Positions 7,320 to 16,078 are shown, counted from the stretch's first letter. The stretch: 64,000 nt of DNA from Pseudomonas knackmussii B13 (GCF_000689415.1 NZ_HG322950.1:5959501-6023500); one strand, 5' to 3'. The notes: generated from the letters alone by a model not told the origin. Program-made: numbers and translations.

Positions 7320-9875
7320 TCAGGGCGCGGCGGAAGGGTTCTTGCGCAGGCGCTCCTGCACGCGCTTGCGGATGATCTCGCTGACCCGGTCGCTCAGCTG
7401 CAGGCTGGTCATCAGGGCCGGAATGTTCTCTTCCAGGTTGACGTTGAGGTTGATCGGCCGGCCCTGCTCCAGCGCCGGATTCTGCCCACTCAGGCTGAGC
7501 CCGAGGCGCAGGCGACCGTCCTGAGCATAATCCAGCGAGCTGCCGAGCTGCTGGTAACGGAAGTCGTCGAGGGCCGTGGCCACCAGCTGCATCGCCGGGT
7601 TGTTGCTGCCCAGGGCGCGAATCTTCTCCGAGCGGAATTGCAGGAAACCCGGCTGCCGCGCTGCGAGCTTGCCGCCCTGGATGCTGAGCCCGCCCGGGCC
7701 GATGTGCAGCGGCAGCTCGCCATCGATGATGCCATTGCCGGCCAGCCCCTCGGCGGGATACGCCTTGAGGACTTCCTCCAGCAGCACGCCCTCCAGGTGC
7801 AGGCTCTGCGGGGCGTTGTCTTGCGCCAGCTCCAGGCCGCCCGGTTCCAGCCAAGCGCGCCCGCCGAACAGGCGAAGCTCGGCCTGCTGCCAGTCGAGGC
7901 GACCACCGAGCGGCTTGCCCAGTGTCGCCCCGTAGCGCCCCTGGAGTTGCAGCGGCCCCAGCGCTACACCGGGGTTGAGGCGCTCGATACGCAGTGCAGG
8001 CAGCTGAACTGTCAGCGCATCGCCACGCAGTTTTACTTGCGCGCTGGCGTCCGCGCCGTGGACTTCGCTGCGGTCGTAGACGCCCTCCAGGCCCTTCGCG
8101 CTCAGTTGCAGATCGAGCTGCTGCGCCTTGCCTGCCGGCAAGCTCCAGTCCAGACGGCCCTGCAGCCGGCCATTGTCCAGGCCGAGCAGCGCCGGCCAAT
8201 CGGCCAGGCTGGCCGCCAGCGGATTGCCGCTATCGAGGGCGACTTCCGGCATCTGCGCATTCAGCTGCAGGCCACCGTCAGCGGCACGGTGCAACACGAT
8301 GTCGGCCACCAGCCCGCCAGTGTTCTGCAGTTTCCCCTTGGCGCCTTGTTCAAGCTGGCTGGCATTCAGGTCGCCCTGGTAGGTCCAGCCCAGTGGCTTG
8401 AGGTGGGCTTGGCGTAGATTGCCGACTTCCAGCCGCACCGGGCCGGCGAAGGAGTAGCTAAGGGGATCGGCGGCGGCGTAGCCCAATTGCAGGGAGGCGC
8501 CGGTCGTCTTGGCGCTGACCTTCGTACTGCTGATTCCGGCAATGCCAGACAGACTCGCGAGTCGTACCTGCGCATCGCGCCCCAGGCGCAACGTCGTCGC
8601 GCTACTGCCGAGTTCACCTTCCAGCGGCAGGTCGAGCACTCCGCCCGCCAGGCGCAGATCACCCAACTGAAGATTCGGCACCTGGCCCTGAAATCTGGCT
8701 TCGCGCAGCTCGAGGCTTGGCGGTTCGCCGTCGCGCAGAGCCAGCACGCCCCGTAGACGCGCGGTGCTTGCGCCCTTGATGCGCGCATCTATGCGCACCG
8801 CTGGCACGCTGCCTTCTTCCGGCTGCATCTGCACGCGCAGGCTCGCCGGACGCAGGCCGACCGGCAGCGCCTGCAGCCAATCGCCATAGAGGTCGGCGAG
8901 ATACAGATCACCGCTGAGAATGCGCGGCCGCCAGTGCCCCGGCTGCTCCGCCGCGGCCTGCAGTTGCAGATCGCCCTGCAGACCGCCGACGCCGGGCAGC
9001 GGCCAGGGCTGCGGCAACTGCATGGTCAGGTCCAGGCTGCCGCGGCTGTCGCGCAGCCCCGGCCAGTCCGGCCAGGGCGAGTCGCCAGCGAGGACGGTGT
9101 CCCAGGTCAGGCGCAAGCGCCCGGCTTCCGGCAGGGACAGCGGCAGGGTCGGCGTCGGCAACCAGGGCGCAAGCCAGGTACGTACGGCATCCAGCGGTGG
9201 CAGACCGGGGCTGGCCAGGCTGCCGCGCCATTGGCGCCCGGCCGGCAGCCACTCGGCCTGCAGGTCGGCCAGGCGCTGGTCGTCGATATCGCCGTTCAGG
9301 TTCAACTGCCAGTTGGCGTCCTGCCGCCGCAGTTCACCGTTGAGCGACAGCCGTCCGCTTCCTTGGTGCAGCTCGGCGCTCAGAGTGGCGGCGCCGTCCG
9401 GCAATTGGCGCCAGGAAAGGCTGCCGTTCAACCGACAAACGGGCGCGCCGGGGCAAGGCAGTTCGACTTCGAGGCGCGGTAGGGAAATGCGCTGCGGCAG
9501 CAGGCTCAACCAACCGGCCAGTTGCTCCGGCAGGAGCCCGGCGCCTGGTGTCGGCGCGGCGGGGGCGGCCTGCCAGGCGGCAAAACGCAGGCGCCCCAGC
9601 GACAAGGGCCCCAGGCGCCAGCGGCCATCGACGCGGCGCGGCCATTCCAGGCGCAGCTGCTCGCCCAACACGTCCAGTCGCGCCCCGCCAAGGTCGCGGC
9701 GCAGGGTCAGGTGCTCCACGCGCACGCCGTCGAGCGACAGCGTTGGGCCTTGCCAGTCCAACTCCACCACGCCTTCTTCGACGAGAAAACGTTGCCACGC
9801 CTGCCATGCCAGCCCGGCGAGCAGCAGCAGGAGAAGCGCCAGCAACAGCGGCAAGCGGGGGCGGATTGACGGCAT
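7320..9875 (-). CDS. YdbH family AsmA-like envelope protein
   Basis: 851-residue protein with one N-terminal transmembrane anchor (LPLLLALLLLLLAGLAWQAW, about residues 8-27), followed by a very long periplasmic region of short beta-rich segments (repeated L-x-L/G-x-L patterns), as in AsmA/TamB/YdbH bridge proteins. The C-terminal segment (SGQNPALEQGRPINLNVNLE, then a short helix EIIRKRVQERLRK) matches the YdbH region that meets YnbE. These proteins are thought to carry phospholipids between inner and outer membranes, redundantly with TamB and YhdP. It is first in the operon with YnbE and YdbL types, and its 5' end is divergent from dadR. Confidence 0.83.
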   Translation of the reverse strand: MPSIRPRLPLLLALLLLLLAGLAWQAWQRFLVEEGVVELDWQGPTLSLDGVRVEHLTLRRDLGGARLDVLGEQLRLEWPRRVDGRWRLGPLSLGRLRFAAWQAAPAAPTPGAGLLPEQLAGWLSLLPQRISLPRLEVELPCPGAPVCRLNGSLSWRQLPDGAATLSAELHQGSGRLSLNGELRRQDANWQLNLNGDIDDQRLADLQAEWLPAGRQWRGSLASPGLPPLDAVRTWLAPWLPTPTLPLSLPEAGRLRLTWDTVLAGDSPWPDWPGLRDSRGSLDLTMQLPQPWPLPGVGGLQGDLQLQAAAEQPGHWRPRILSGDLYLADLYGDWLQALPVGLRPASLRVQMQPEEGSVPAVRIDARIKGASTARLRGVLALRDGEPPSLELREARFQGQVPNLQLGDLRLAGGVLDLPLEGELGSSATTLRLGRDAQVRLASLSGIAGISSTKVSAKTTGASLQLGYAAADPLSYSFAGPVRLEVGNLRQAHLKPLGWTYQGDLNASQLEQGAKGKLQNTGGLVADIVLHRAADGGLQLNAQMPEVALDSGNPLAASLADWPALLGLDNGRLQGRLDWSLPAGKAQQLDLQLSAKGLEGVYDRSEVHGADASAQVKLRGDALTVQLPALRIERLNPGVALGPLQLQGRYGATLGKPLGGRLDWQQAELRLFGGRAWLEPGGLELAQDNAPQSLHLEGVLLEEVLKAYPAEGLAGNGIIDGELPLHIGPGGLSIQGGKLAARQPGFLQFRSEKIRALGSNNPAMQLVATALDDFRYQQLGSSLDYAQDGRLRLGLSLSGQNPALEQGRPINLNVNLEENIPALMTSLQLSDRVSEIIRKRVQERLRKNPSAAP

Positions 9876-10040
9876 GCCAGGCTCCAGGGGCCGAACGGAC
9901 GCGCCCGGGAATCCGGTCCGGGCTTGGGAAAAGGCTGGCGGTGGGCCGCCAGAAGATCAAGCCGCAGTGATATTCACTGGCTGACAGACTATATTTGGCG
10001 ACAATCACCACTCATAAGAAATCCCCCAGAGCATCCGACC

Positions 10041-10529
10041 ATGAGAACCCAGCACCAAAGCCGCCGCGAACTGGACAAGATCGACCGCAATATCCTGCGC
10101 ATCCTCCAGGAAGAAGGGCGCATCTCCTTCACCGAGCTGGGCGAGCGGGTCGGCCTCTCCACCACGCCCTGCACCGAGCGTGTGCGGCGCCTGGAGCGCG
10201 AGGGGATCATCATGGGCTACAACGCCCGGCTGAATCCGCAGTACCTCAAGGCCAGCCTGCTGGTGTTCGTCGAGATCAGCCTGGACTACAAGTCCGGCGA
10301 CACCTTCGAGGACTTCCGCCGCGCCGTGCTCAAGCTGCCGCACGTGCTGGAGTGCCACCTGGTTTCGGGGCACTTCGACTACCTGGTGAAAGCGCGCATC
10401 TCGGAAATGGCTTCCTACCGCAAACTGCTCGGCGACATCCTGCTGAAGCTGCCGCACGTGCGCGAGTCGAAGAGCTACATCGTCATGGAAGAGGTAAAAG
10501 AAAGCCTGACCCTGCCGATTCCCGACTGA
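10041..10529 (+). CDS. dadR: Lrp/AsnC family regulator, DadR type
   Basis: 162-residue leucine-responsive-type regulator. The N-terminal winged helix-turn-helix (LDKIDRNILRILQEEGRIS, then VGLSTTPCTERVRRLEREG, about residues 12-60) is followed by a RAM effector-binding domain (LVFVEISLDYKSGDTFEDF to the end). The start at 10041 gives the standard Lrp N terminus; the frame stays open upstream without similarity. In P. aeruginosa the equivalent gene product (DadR/Lrp) responds to L-alanine and activates dadA-dadX, and the dad genes lie 3.6 kb away on the other strand. It is divergent from the ydbH-like gene. The name lrp is an equally acceptable label. Confidence 0.85.
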   Translation: MRTQHQSRRELDKIDRNILRILQEEGRISFTELGERVGLSTTPCTERVRRLEREGIIMGYNARLNPQYLKASLLVFVEISLDYKSGDTFEDFRRAVLKLPHVLECHLVSGHFDYLVKARISEMASYRKLLGDILLKLPHVRESKSYIVMEEVKESLTLPIPD

Positions 10530-10556
10530 TCGACACCTGCTCCCCGCATCTTTACA

Positions 10557-10590
10557 ACTTCCCGCTTGGCGCGGCGGGAAGTCGGCGTTT
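10557..10590 (+). terminator. probable terminator after dadR
   Basis: The 9-bp stem ACTTCCCGC/GCGGGAAGT (10557-10565 with 10574-10582) follows the dadR stop. Only a weak T-rich tail follows, so efficiency is uncertain. Confidence 0.5.
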
Positions 10591-10634
10591 ATCCTGCGTA
10601 AAATTTTAACAACACAGCAATCAGGATATCGCAC

Positions 10635-11954
10635 ATGAACGCCCGCGTTCGCCTCCCGGTGCACACCGACCAGCACGCCCCTTCCTACTACGCCGCGACC
10701 GTCAACCGTCGTATCGAGTGCCCGCCCCTGGCCGGCGAGGAAAAGGCGGACGTGTGCATCATCGGCGGCGGCTTCTCCGGGCTGAACACGGCGATCGAGC
10801 TGGCCGAGCGCGGCCTCTCGGTGATCCTGGTGGAAGCGCACAAGATCGGCTGGGGCGCCAGCGGGCGCAACGGCGGGCAGTTGATCCGCGGCGTCGGCCA
10901 CGGCGTCGAACAGTTCGAGCCGGTGATCGGCAAGGACGGCGTGTTCCAGCTCAAGCTGATGGGCCTGGAGGCGGTGGAAATCGTCCGCCAGCGCGTGGCG
11001 AAGTACGCCATCGACTGCGACCTGACCTGGGGCTACTGCGACCTGGCCAACAAGGCCTCGGACGTCGAAGGCTTCCGCGAGGACTACGAAGAGCTCAAGG
11101 GCCTGGGCTACCAGCACGAACTGCGCATGGTCCCGAAAGAGGAAATGCGCAGCATCGTCGGTGCCGACTGCTACGTCGGCGGCATGGTCGACATGGGCTC
11201 CGGCCACCTGCATCCGCTCAACCTGGCCCTCGGCGAAGCGGCCGCCGCGCAGTCCCTGGGCGTACGCCTGTTCGAGGATTCGCCGGTGATCGGTATCGAA
11301 TACGGCCCCGAAGTGCGCGTGCGTACCGCCAAGGGCAGCGTGCGTGCCAAGACCCTGGTGATCGGCTGCAACGCCTACCAGAACGGCCTGAACAACTACC
11401 TCGACGGCAAGGTGCTGCCGGCCGGCAGCTACGTGATCGCCACCGAGCCGCTGGCGCCGGAGCGTGCCCGCGAACTGCTGCCGCAGAACATGGCGGTCTG
11501 CGACCAGCGCGTGGCTCTGGACTACTACCGCCTCTCGGCCGATAACCGCCTGCTGTTCGGCGGCGCCTGCCACTATTCCGGACGCGATCCGCAAGACATC
11601 GCCGCCTACATGCGACCAAAGATGCTCAAGGTGTTCCCGCACCTGGCGGACGTGCGCGTCGACTTCGAGTGGGGCGGCATGATCGGCATCGGCGCCAACC
11701 GCCTGCCGCAGATCGGCCGCCTGCCCGACCAGCCCAACGTGTACTTCGCCCAGGCCTATTCCGGCCACGGGGTGAACGCCACCCACCTGGCCGGCAAGCT
11801 GCTCGCCGAGGCCATCGCCGGGCAGCACAGCAACGGCTTCGAGCTGTTCGCCAAGGTCCCGCACATCACCTTCCCCGGCGGCAAGATGCTGCGCTCGCCG
11901 CTGCTCGCGCTGGGCATGGCCTGGTATCGCTTCAAGGAAGCGCTCAGCGGCTAG
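10635..11954 (+). CDS. pauB4: FAD-dependent oxidoreductase, PauB/PuuB type (gamma-glutamylpolyamine oxidase)
   Basis: 439-residue DAO-family flavoprotein. The dinucleotide-binding fold ADVCIIGGGFSGLNTAIELA is at about residues 37-56, followed by VILVEAHKIGWGASGRNGGQ, the hallmark of the PuuB/PauB oxidases. The C terminus has NVYFAQAYSGHGVNATHLAG. Members oxidise gamma-glutamyl-putrescine or related polyamines to aldehydes, releasing ammonia and hydrogen peroxide; KauB-type dehydrogenases then act on the aldehydes. P. aeruginosa has several PauB paralogues, and the one in this position is recalled as PauB4. PauR control is expected. Paralogue assignment and substrate are inferred from context. 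Confidence 0.75.
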   Translation: MNARVRLPVHTDQHAPSYYAATVNRRIECPPLAGEEKADVCIIGGGFSGLNTAIELAERGLSVILVEAHKIGWGASGRNGGQLIRGVGHGVEQFEPVIGKDGVFQLKLMGLEAVEIVRQRVAKYAIDCDLTWGYCDLANKASDVEGFREDYEELKGLGYQHELRMVPKEEMRSIVGADCYVGGMVDMGSGHLHPLNLALGEAAAAQSLGVRLFEDSPVIGIEYGPEVRVRTAKGSVRAKTLVIGCNAYQNGLNNYLDGKVLPAGSYVIATEPLAPERARELLPQNMAVCDQRVALDYYRLSADNRLLFGGACHYSGRDPQDIAAYMRPKMLKVFPHLADVRVDFEWGGMIGIGANRLPQIGRLPDQPNVYFAQAYSGHGVNATHLAGKLLAEAIAGQHSNGFELFAKVPHITFPGGKMLRSPLLALGMAWYRFKEALSG

Positions 11955-11997
11955 AATCTTGCGCACCGTCGATGGGCGACGGTCCGGAGACTTCTGC

Positions 11998-13551
11998 TTG
12001 CTACAACGCTTCCTGCTGCTGGCGCTGCTGCTTCTCGGTGGCTGCGCCAGCGCCCCGCTTCCCACGCCATCGCACGCATTGGCGGCTTCCGGCACCTTGC
12101 TGGGCGATGGCGTGCAACATCGCGCCGCCGCGCACCCGGGCCAATCCGGATTCCACCTGCTGGCATCCAGCAGTGATGCTTTTCTCGCCCGAGTCGACCT
12201 GATCCGCGCCGCCCAGCGCAGCCTGGATATCCAGTACTACATCGTCCACGACGGCATCACCACGCGCGCATTGATCTACGAGCTGCTGCGCGCGGCCGAC
12301 CGCGGCGTGCGCGTACGGGTACTGATCGACGACACCAGCAGTGACGGCTGGGACTACGAAATCGCCACCTTCGCCGCTCACCCGAACATCCAGATCCGCC
12401 TGTTCAACCCGCTGCACCTGGGACGCAGCACAGGCATCACGCGCAATCTCGGGCGTCTGTTCAACCTCGCCGAGCAGCACAGGCGCATGCACAACAAGCT
12501 TTGGCTGGCCGACAACAGCGTGGCCATCGTCGGCGGGCGCAACCTGGGCGACGAGTACTTCGGGGCCAAGTCGGAGATGAACTTCAGCGACCTCGACCTG
12601 CTCGCCGCCGGGCCCGTGGCCGGCGAGCTGGGCCAGAGCTTCGACCAGTACTGGAACAGCGCCATCAGCCGCCCCATCGAGGACTACCTGTGGAGCAAAC
12701 CCAGCCACGGCGAGCTGGAGCGCGCGCGAGCCCGCCTGCAGCGCTATATGGAAAAAAGCCAGGTGCAGCATTCCAGCTACTTGGAACGCCTGCGCCAGCG
12801 CAGCCTTTCGAGCAACCTCGCCAGCTGGTTCGACGAGCTGATCTGGGCGCCCGGCCGAGCGGTCTGGGATGACCCGCTGAAGGTGCTCGACCGCGGCCCC
12901 GGACAGGCCGGCCAGCAGCTGAGCGCGCAGCTCGATCCGCTGTTCCAGCAGGTATCGCAGGAGCTGATCCTGGTGTCGGCCTACTTCGTGCCAACCGACA
13001 AGGGCATGACCTACCTGACCGGGCGCGCCGACCAGGGCGTGAGCGTGCGCCTGTTGACCAACTCGCTGGAAGCCACGGACGTGCCCGCCGTCCACGCCGG
13101 CTACGCACCCCAACGCATGGCGCTGCTTGAGCACGGCGTGCAGCTCTACGAACTGCGCGCCCAGCCGGACAAGCACCTGGCCGGCGCGCCCTGGCGCGTG
13201 CGCGGGTCGAGCAACGCCAGCCTGCACAGCAAGGCGATCGTCTTCGACCGCCGCCAGGTCTTCGTCGGCTCGTTCAATTTCGACCCACGCTCGATCATCT
13301 GGAATACCGAGGTCGGAATCATCGTCGACAGCCCTGAGCTCGCGGAAAACACTCGCAAACTAGCGCTGGCCGGGATGTCGCCGAGCGTCAGCTACCGGGT
13401 GCGCATCGACCGCTCGGCCGGCCAGCCACGGTTGGCGTGGGTCGACGAGAAGGACGGGCATCCCCGTGTGCTGCACCACGAGCCGGGTAGCCTGTGGCGC
13501 CGCTTCAATGCCTGGATCGCCGGCGCCATCGGCCTCGAGAAAATGCTCTAG
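11998..13551 (+). CDS. phospholipase D-like lipoprotein (YmdC/cardiolipin synthase C type)
   Basis: 517-residue envelope protein with two HKD catalytic motifs: H165-N-K167 with D172 (HNKLWLAD) and H410-S-K412 with D417 (HSKAIVFD). The N terminus is a lipoprotein signal (LLQRFLLLALLLLGGCAS, lipobox LGGC). Domain content and length match the YmdC/ClsC branch of the phospholipase D superfamily, which makes cardiolipin by phosphatidyl transfer, but hydrolytic activity is equally possible. The TTG start at 11998 is preferred because CGGAGA lies just upstream and it places the lipoprotein signal at the very N terminus; a TTG at 11959 would add 13 residues. Its stop codon TAG forms the first bases of a REP-like repeat. 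Confidence 0.82.
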   Translation: MLQRFLLLALLLLGGCASAPLPTPSHALAASGTLLGDGVQHRAAAHPGQSGFHLLASSSDAFLARVDLIRAAQRSLDIQYYIVHDGITTRALIYELLRAADRGVRVRVLIDDTSSDGWDYEIATFAAHPNIQIRLFNPLHLGRSTGITRNLGRLFNLAEQHRRMHNKLWLADNSVAIVGGRNLGDEYFGAKSEMNFSDLDLLAAGPVAGELGQSFDQYWNSAISRPIEDYLWSKPSHGELERARARLQRYMEKSQVQHSSYLERLRQRSLSSNLASWFDELIWAPGRAVWDDPLKVLDRGPGQAGQQLSAQLDPLFQQVSQELILVSAYFVPTDKGMTYLTGRADQGVSVRLLTNSLEATDVPAVHAGYAPQRMALLEHGVQLYELRAQPDKHLAGAPWRVRGSSNASLHSKAIVFDRRQVFVGSFNFDPRSIIWNTEVGIIVDSPELAENTRKLALAGMSPSVSYRVRIDRSAGQPRLAWVDEKDGHPRVLHHEPGSLWRRFNAWIAGAIGLEKML

Positions 13552-13684
13552 GAGCGGATCTCATCCGCGAATCGCGCCGGAACCTCCAGCTATCGCGGAC
13601 AAGGTCCGCTTGTATGGCGTTAGGGTAGGAACCTGTCGGGGTGTGGAGGGACAAGATCCGCTTCTGCAAGCCAGACGGTAGGAG
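13551..13684. repeat. REP-like palindromic repeat cluster next to IS110-family element
   Basis: The cluster contains GCGGAT-ctc-ATCCGC at 13554-13568 and GCGGAC-aag-GTCCGC at 13595-13609, plus a degenerate copy near 13651-13665 (ACAAGATCCGC). A TAGGAG arm begins at the stop codon of the upstream gene, and another GTAGGAG ends the cluster at 13678-13684. These are the same units as at 1421-1514. The region holds no gene. Confidence 0.65.
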
Positions 13685-13689
13685 ACTTC

Positions 13690-13825
13690 CCCCACCCACC
13701 CGCTCACGACAAGCGCCGATAAGGAATCCATCGGATTGAGTAGCCGCTCAAACCGACAATACCGGCAAGCCTGCGCCAATGTGAGCTCCCGACAGGTTGG
13801 ACCATCTTCACTGTCGGAGAACCCC
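13690..13825 (+). ncRNA. candidate bridge RNA region of the IS110-family element
   Basis: IS110-subgroup elements encode a structured bridge RNA in the non-coding left end, upstream of the recombinase. The region here has two visible hairpins: AATCC-atc-GGATT (13725-13737) and a 7-bp stem CCGACAG/CTGTCGG (13789-13795 with 13811-13817) around a 15-base loop. Loops matching donor and target were not worked out. Assigned by position and family only. Confidence 0.35.
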
Positions 13826-14776
13826 ATGACAAGCCAAGTTCCGGTTATCGGTATCGATGTCGCCAAGGAGTCGCTGAGCCTCTGCGATACACGCTCGGGC
13901 GAAGTATTCGAACTGGCCAATGACGTCCGCACAATCAAGGCCTGGCTGAAAACCCTTCCGCCCTGCTGCGCCATCGCGATCGAAGCGACCAGCACCTATC
14001 ACATGGATGTTGCGACCCTGGCGCATGCGCGGGGACATCGGATCTACGTCATCAATGGCTTTCGCCTGAGCAACTACCGCAAGGGGATTGGTGGGCGAAA
14101 CAAGGATGATCGCAGCGATGCCCTGCTGCTGGCCCGTTACCTGACCCACGAACAAGCGCAACTGGAGCCTTGGCAGCCGCCGAGCAAGGCCTACTGCCGC
14201 CTGCAGACACTGCTGCATCGGCGTGCTGCACTGGTCCGTAGCGCCATCTCGTTGCGCCAGAGCTTTTCCCAGGATCGCTCCTTGGCCAAGGCGCTAAAGC
14301 CTGTTCTCAAGCAAATGGCCACACTGGAGTCACGCCTGGAGAAAGAGATTCAACAGGCGCTGCGAGAGGCTGGCCTAATGGAGCAAAGCAAGCGCTGCCA
14401 GGCCATCGAAGGGATCGGACCGCTGACGGCAGCGGCCCTGAACCTGGCATTTCTGCGGGGACGTTTTCGCAATAGCGATGCCTTCATCGCCTTTATCGGA
14501 TTGGATGTGCGGCTCAAGGAGTCCGGCCGCTATAGCGGCCGACGAAAGCTGACCAAGCAAGGGGACCCTGAAATCCGTCGGCTGCTCCACAACGCGGCCA
14601 TGGCGGCAGCGCGCACGCAGCGCTGGCAGGCCCTTTACCAAAGCTACCTGGCGCGCGGCCTGAAGAAGATCGAGGCCCTGACTATCCTCGCCCGCAAATT
14701 AGCCCGAATTGCCTTTGCCCTGATGCAATCCCAGACCAGCTACCAGCCTCCAAAGCAGGAGCCGTCATTGACATAG
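13826..14776 (+). CDS. IS110 family transposase
   Basis: 316-residue recombinase with an N-terminal RuvC-like DEDD domain: first Asp in IGIDVAKESL (D11), Glu in AIEATSTYH and the Asp cluster in GGRNKDDRSDALLLARYL. The C-terminal Tnp_20 domain has the helix-hairpin-helix segment QAIEGIGPLTAAAL, then FIGLDVRLKESGRYSGRRKL and TKQGDPEIRRLL, which contains the catalytic serine region. The start at 13826 gives the canonical N terminus. The frame is complete with no frameshift, so the element may still be active. Confidence 0.93.
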   Translation: MTSQVPVIGIDVAKESLSLCDTRSGEVFELANDVRTIKAWLKTLPPCCAIAIEATSTYHMDVATLAHARGHRIYVINGFRLSNYRKGIGGRNKDDRSDALLLARYLTHEQAQLEPWQPPSKAYCRLQTLLHRRAALVRSAISLRQSFSQDRSLAKALKPVLKQMATLESRLEKEIQQALREAGLMEQSKRCQAIEGIGPLTAAALNLAFLRGRFRNSDAFIAFIGLDVRLKESGRYSGRRKLTKQGDPEIRRLLHNAAMAAARTQRWQALYQSYLARGLKKIEALTILARKLARIAFALMQSQTSYQPPKQEPSLT

Positions 14777-14813
14777 AATCTCCTACAGGTAAAGGCAAAC
14801 GTTGGCGCCGGAC

Positions 14814-15983
14814 CTAGCGCCCACTCGCCTCAGGCAGCCCACTCCCCTGCACTTCGACCGGCGGCAGCCCTTTGCGCCAGACCAGGATGACGAAGCCGAA
14901 AGCGCCGAGCGCCATCATCAGTGGCAACGCATGGCCGCTCACCCACTGGCTGACTGCGCCGGTGGTCAGCGGACCGATCAGGCAGCCAATCCCCCAGAGC
15001 TGTGCGATGTGCGCGTTGGCGCGGACCAGTTGGTCGTCGCGATAGCGTTCGCCGATGAGAATCAGCGACAGCGTGAACAACCCGCCCGCGCTGGCGCCGA
15101 ACAGCACCAGCACCGGCCAGATCGCCGGACCGTGGAGCAGCAGCGGGATGCCCAGGCTGCTGAGCAGCAGGACGACGCCGCAGGCCTGGAACAGGCTCTG
15201 CCGGGAGACCCTGTCGGCCAGCCAGCCGATTGGCAGCTGCAGCAACGCATCGCCGACCACCACCACCGTCACCATGCTCAGCGCCACCGCCTGACTGAAG
15301 CCCTGGCGCACGCCGTAGACCGGCAGCAGGGTCAGGATCATCGCCTCGAAGCCGGCGAACAGGACCACCGCCCACGCGATCGCCGGCAGCTTGGCGCAAA
15401 AGGCGAACAGGCCGCGGCCGGAGGCGCTGTGCGGATCGACCTTGGGTGCGCCGCCACGGCCCAGCAACAGCAACGAGCCGCATACCAGCAGGCCTACGCC
15501 GATCCAGAACCCGCGATCGTCAGCAGTGCCGATGAAGGTCAGTAGAACCGGGCCGGAGAGCTGGCTCAGCGCATAGCCGGTGCCATACAGCGCAACCAGG
15601 CGGCCACGCCACTTCTCGATCGCCAGCTGGTTGATCCAGCTTTCGCCGAGGATGAACACCACGGTCAGCTGCACGCCGATCAGCAGGCGCAGCACCAGCC
15701 AGATCGGATAACTCTGCAGCAGCGCCAGAAGGCCGATGGAAAAGGCGCCGCTAAGCAGGCAGCAGCGCATCAGCCGCGGCGTACCGATCCGCGCAGCGAG
15801 ACGACCGGCAATAAGTGCGCCGAGCAGCACGCCGGCGGCGGGCGTCGCGGCCATCACACCGATGGCGAAGTTGCCGTAGCCCCAGCCTTCCAGGCGCAGG
15901 GATACCAGCGGCATGGTCAGGCCCAGGGCGAGGCCGATGCTGATGACCGATAGGCAGACAGCGAAATAAGGACCCCAACGCAT
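14814..15983 (-). CDS. MFS transporter
   Basis: 389-residue major facilitator superfamily permease with about 12 hydrophobic segments (first one YFAVCLSVISIGLALGLTMP). The loop after TM2 is GRLAARIGTPRLMRC and a second-half copy reads GWLADRVSRQSLFQ, the two half-signatures of the superfamily. It resembles the YcaD/MFS_1-type transporters found beside kauB in Pseudomonas. The substrate is unknown; a role in uptake of amines or related compounds is only suggested by neighbours. The start at 15983 (MRWGPYF) is preferred over an upstream in-frame start that would add a charged, non-membrane extension. The gene lies downstream of kauB beyond a terminator, so it probably has its own promoter. Confidence 0.85.
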   Translation of the reverse strand: MRWGPYFAVCLSVISIGLALGLTMPLVSLRLEGWGYGNFAIGVMAATPAAGVLLGALIAGRLAARIGTPRLMRCCLLSGAFSIGLLALLQSYPIWLVLRLLIGVQLTVVFILGESWINQLAIEKWRGRLVALYGTGYALSQLSGPVLLTFIGTADDRGFWIGVGLLVCGSLLLLGRGGAPKVDPHSASGRGLFAFCAKLPAIAWAVVLFAGFEAMILTLLPVYGVRQGFSQAVALSMVTVVVVGDALLQLPIGWLADRVSRQSLFQACGVVLLLSSLGIPLLLHGPAIWPVLVLFGASAGGLFTLSLILIGERYRDDQLVRANAHIAQLWGIGCLIGPLTTGAVSQWVSGHALPLMMALGAFGFVILVWRKGLPPVEVQGSGLPEASGR

Positions 15984-16044
15984 TGTCGTTCTCCCGTTCC
16001 ATCCGGAGCGCACTCCGGGCCAGAAGTCACCCGGCGCGCAATGC

Positions 16045-16078
16045 AAAACGGCCGGGCTCCCCTAAGGAAACCCGGCCG
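16045..16078 (-). terminator. intrinsic terminator after kauB
   Basis: The perfect 8-bp stem CGGCCGGG/CCCGGCCG (16050-16057 with 16071-16078) is followed on the minus strand by a short TTTT. It lies between the kauB stop and the MFS gene. Confidence 0.7.

Larger units (their letters stand above)
13685..14779 (+). mobile_element. IS110-family insertion sequence (approximate ends)
   Basis: A single IS110-type transposase gene is preceded by about 140 bp of non-coding DNA and followed by almost none, the layout of the IS110 subgroup. The flanks carry the two halves of a repeat arm: GTAGGAG (13678-13684) on the left and CTCCTAC (14780-14786) on the right. The element therefore seems to sit within a REP-type palindrome, a known target for Pseudomonas IS110 relatives. 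There are no terminal inverted repeats or obvious target duplication, as expected for this family. The ends are estimated from the repeat arms only. Confidence 0.6.

Noticed and set aside
10005..12095. A 696-residue open frame opposite dadR and the FAD oxidoreductase
   Set aside because: Same GC-skew artefact; the plus-strand genes have clear motifs and ribosome sites.
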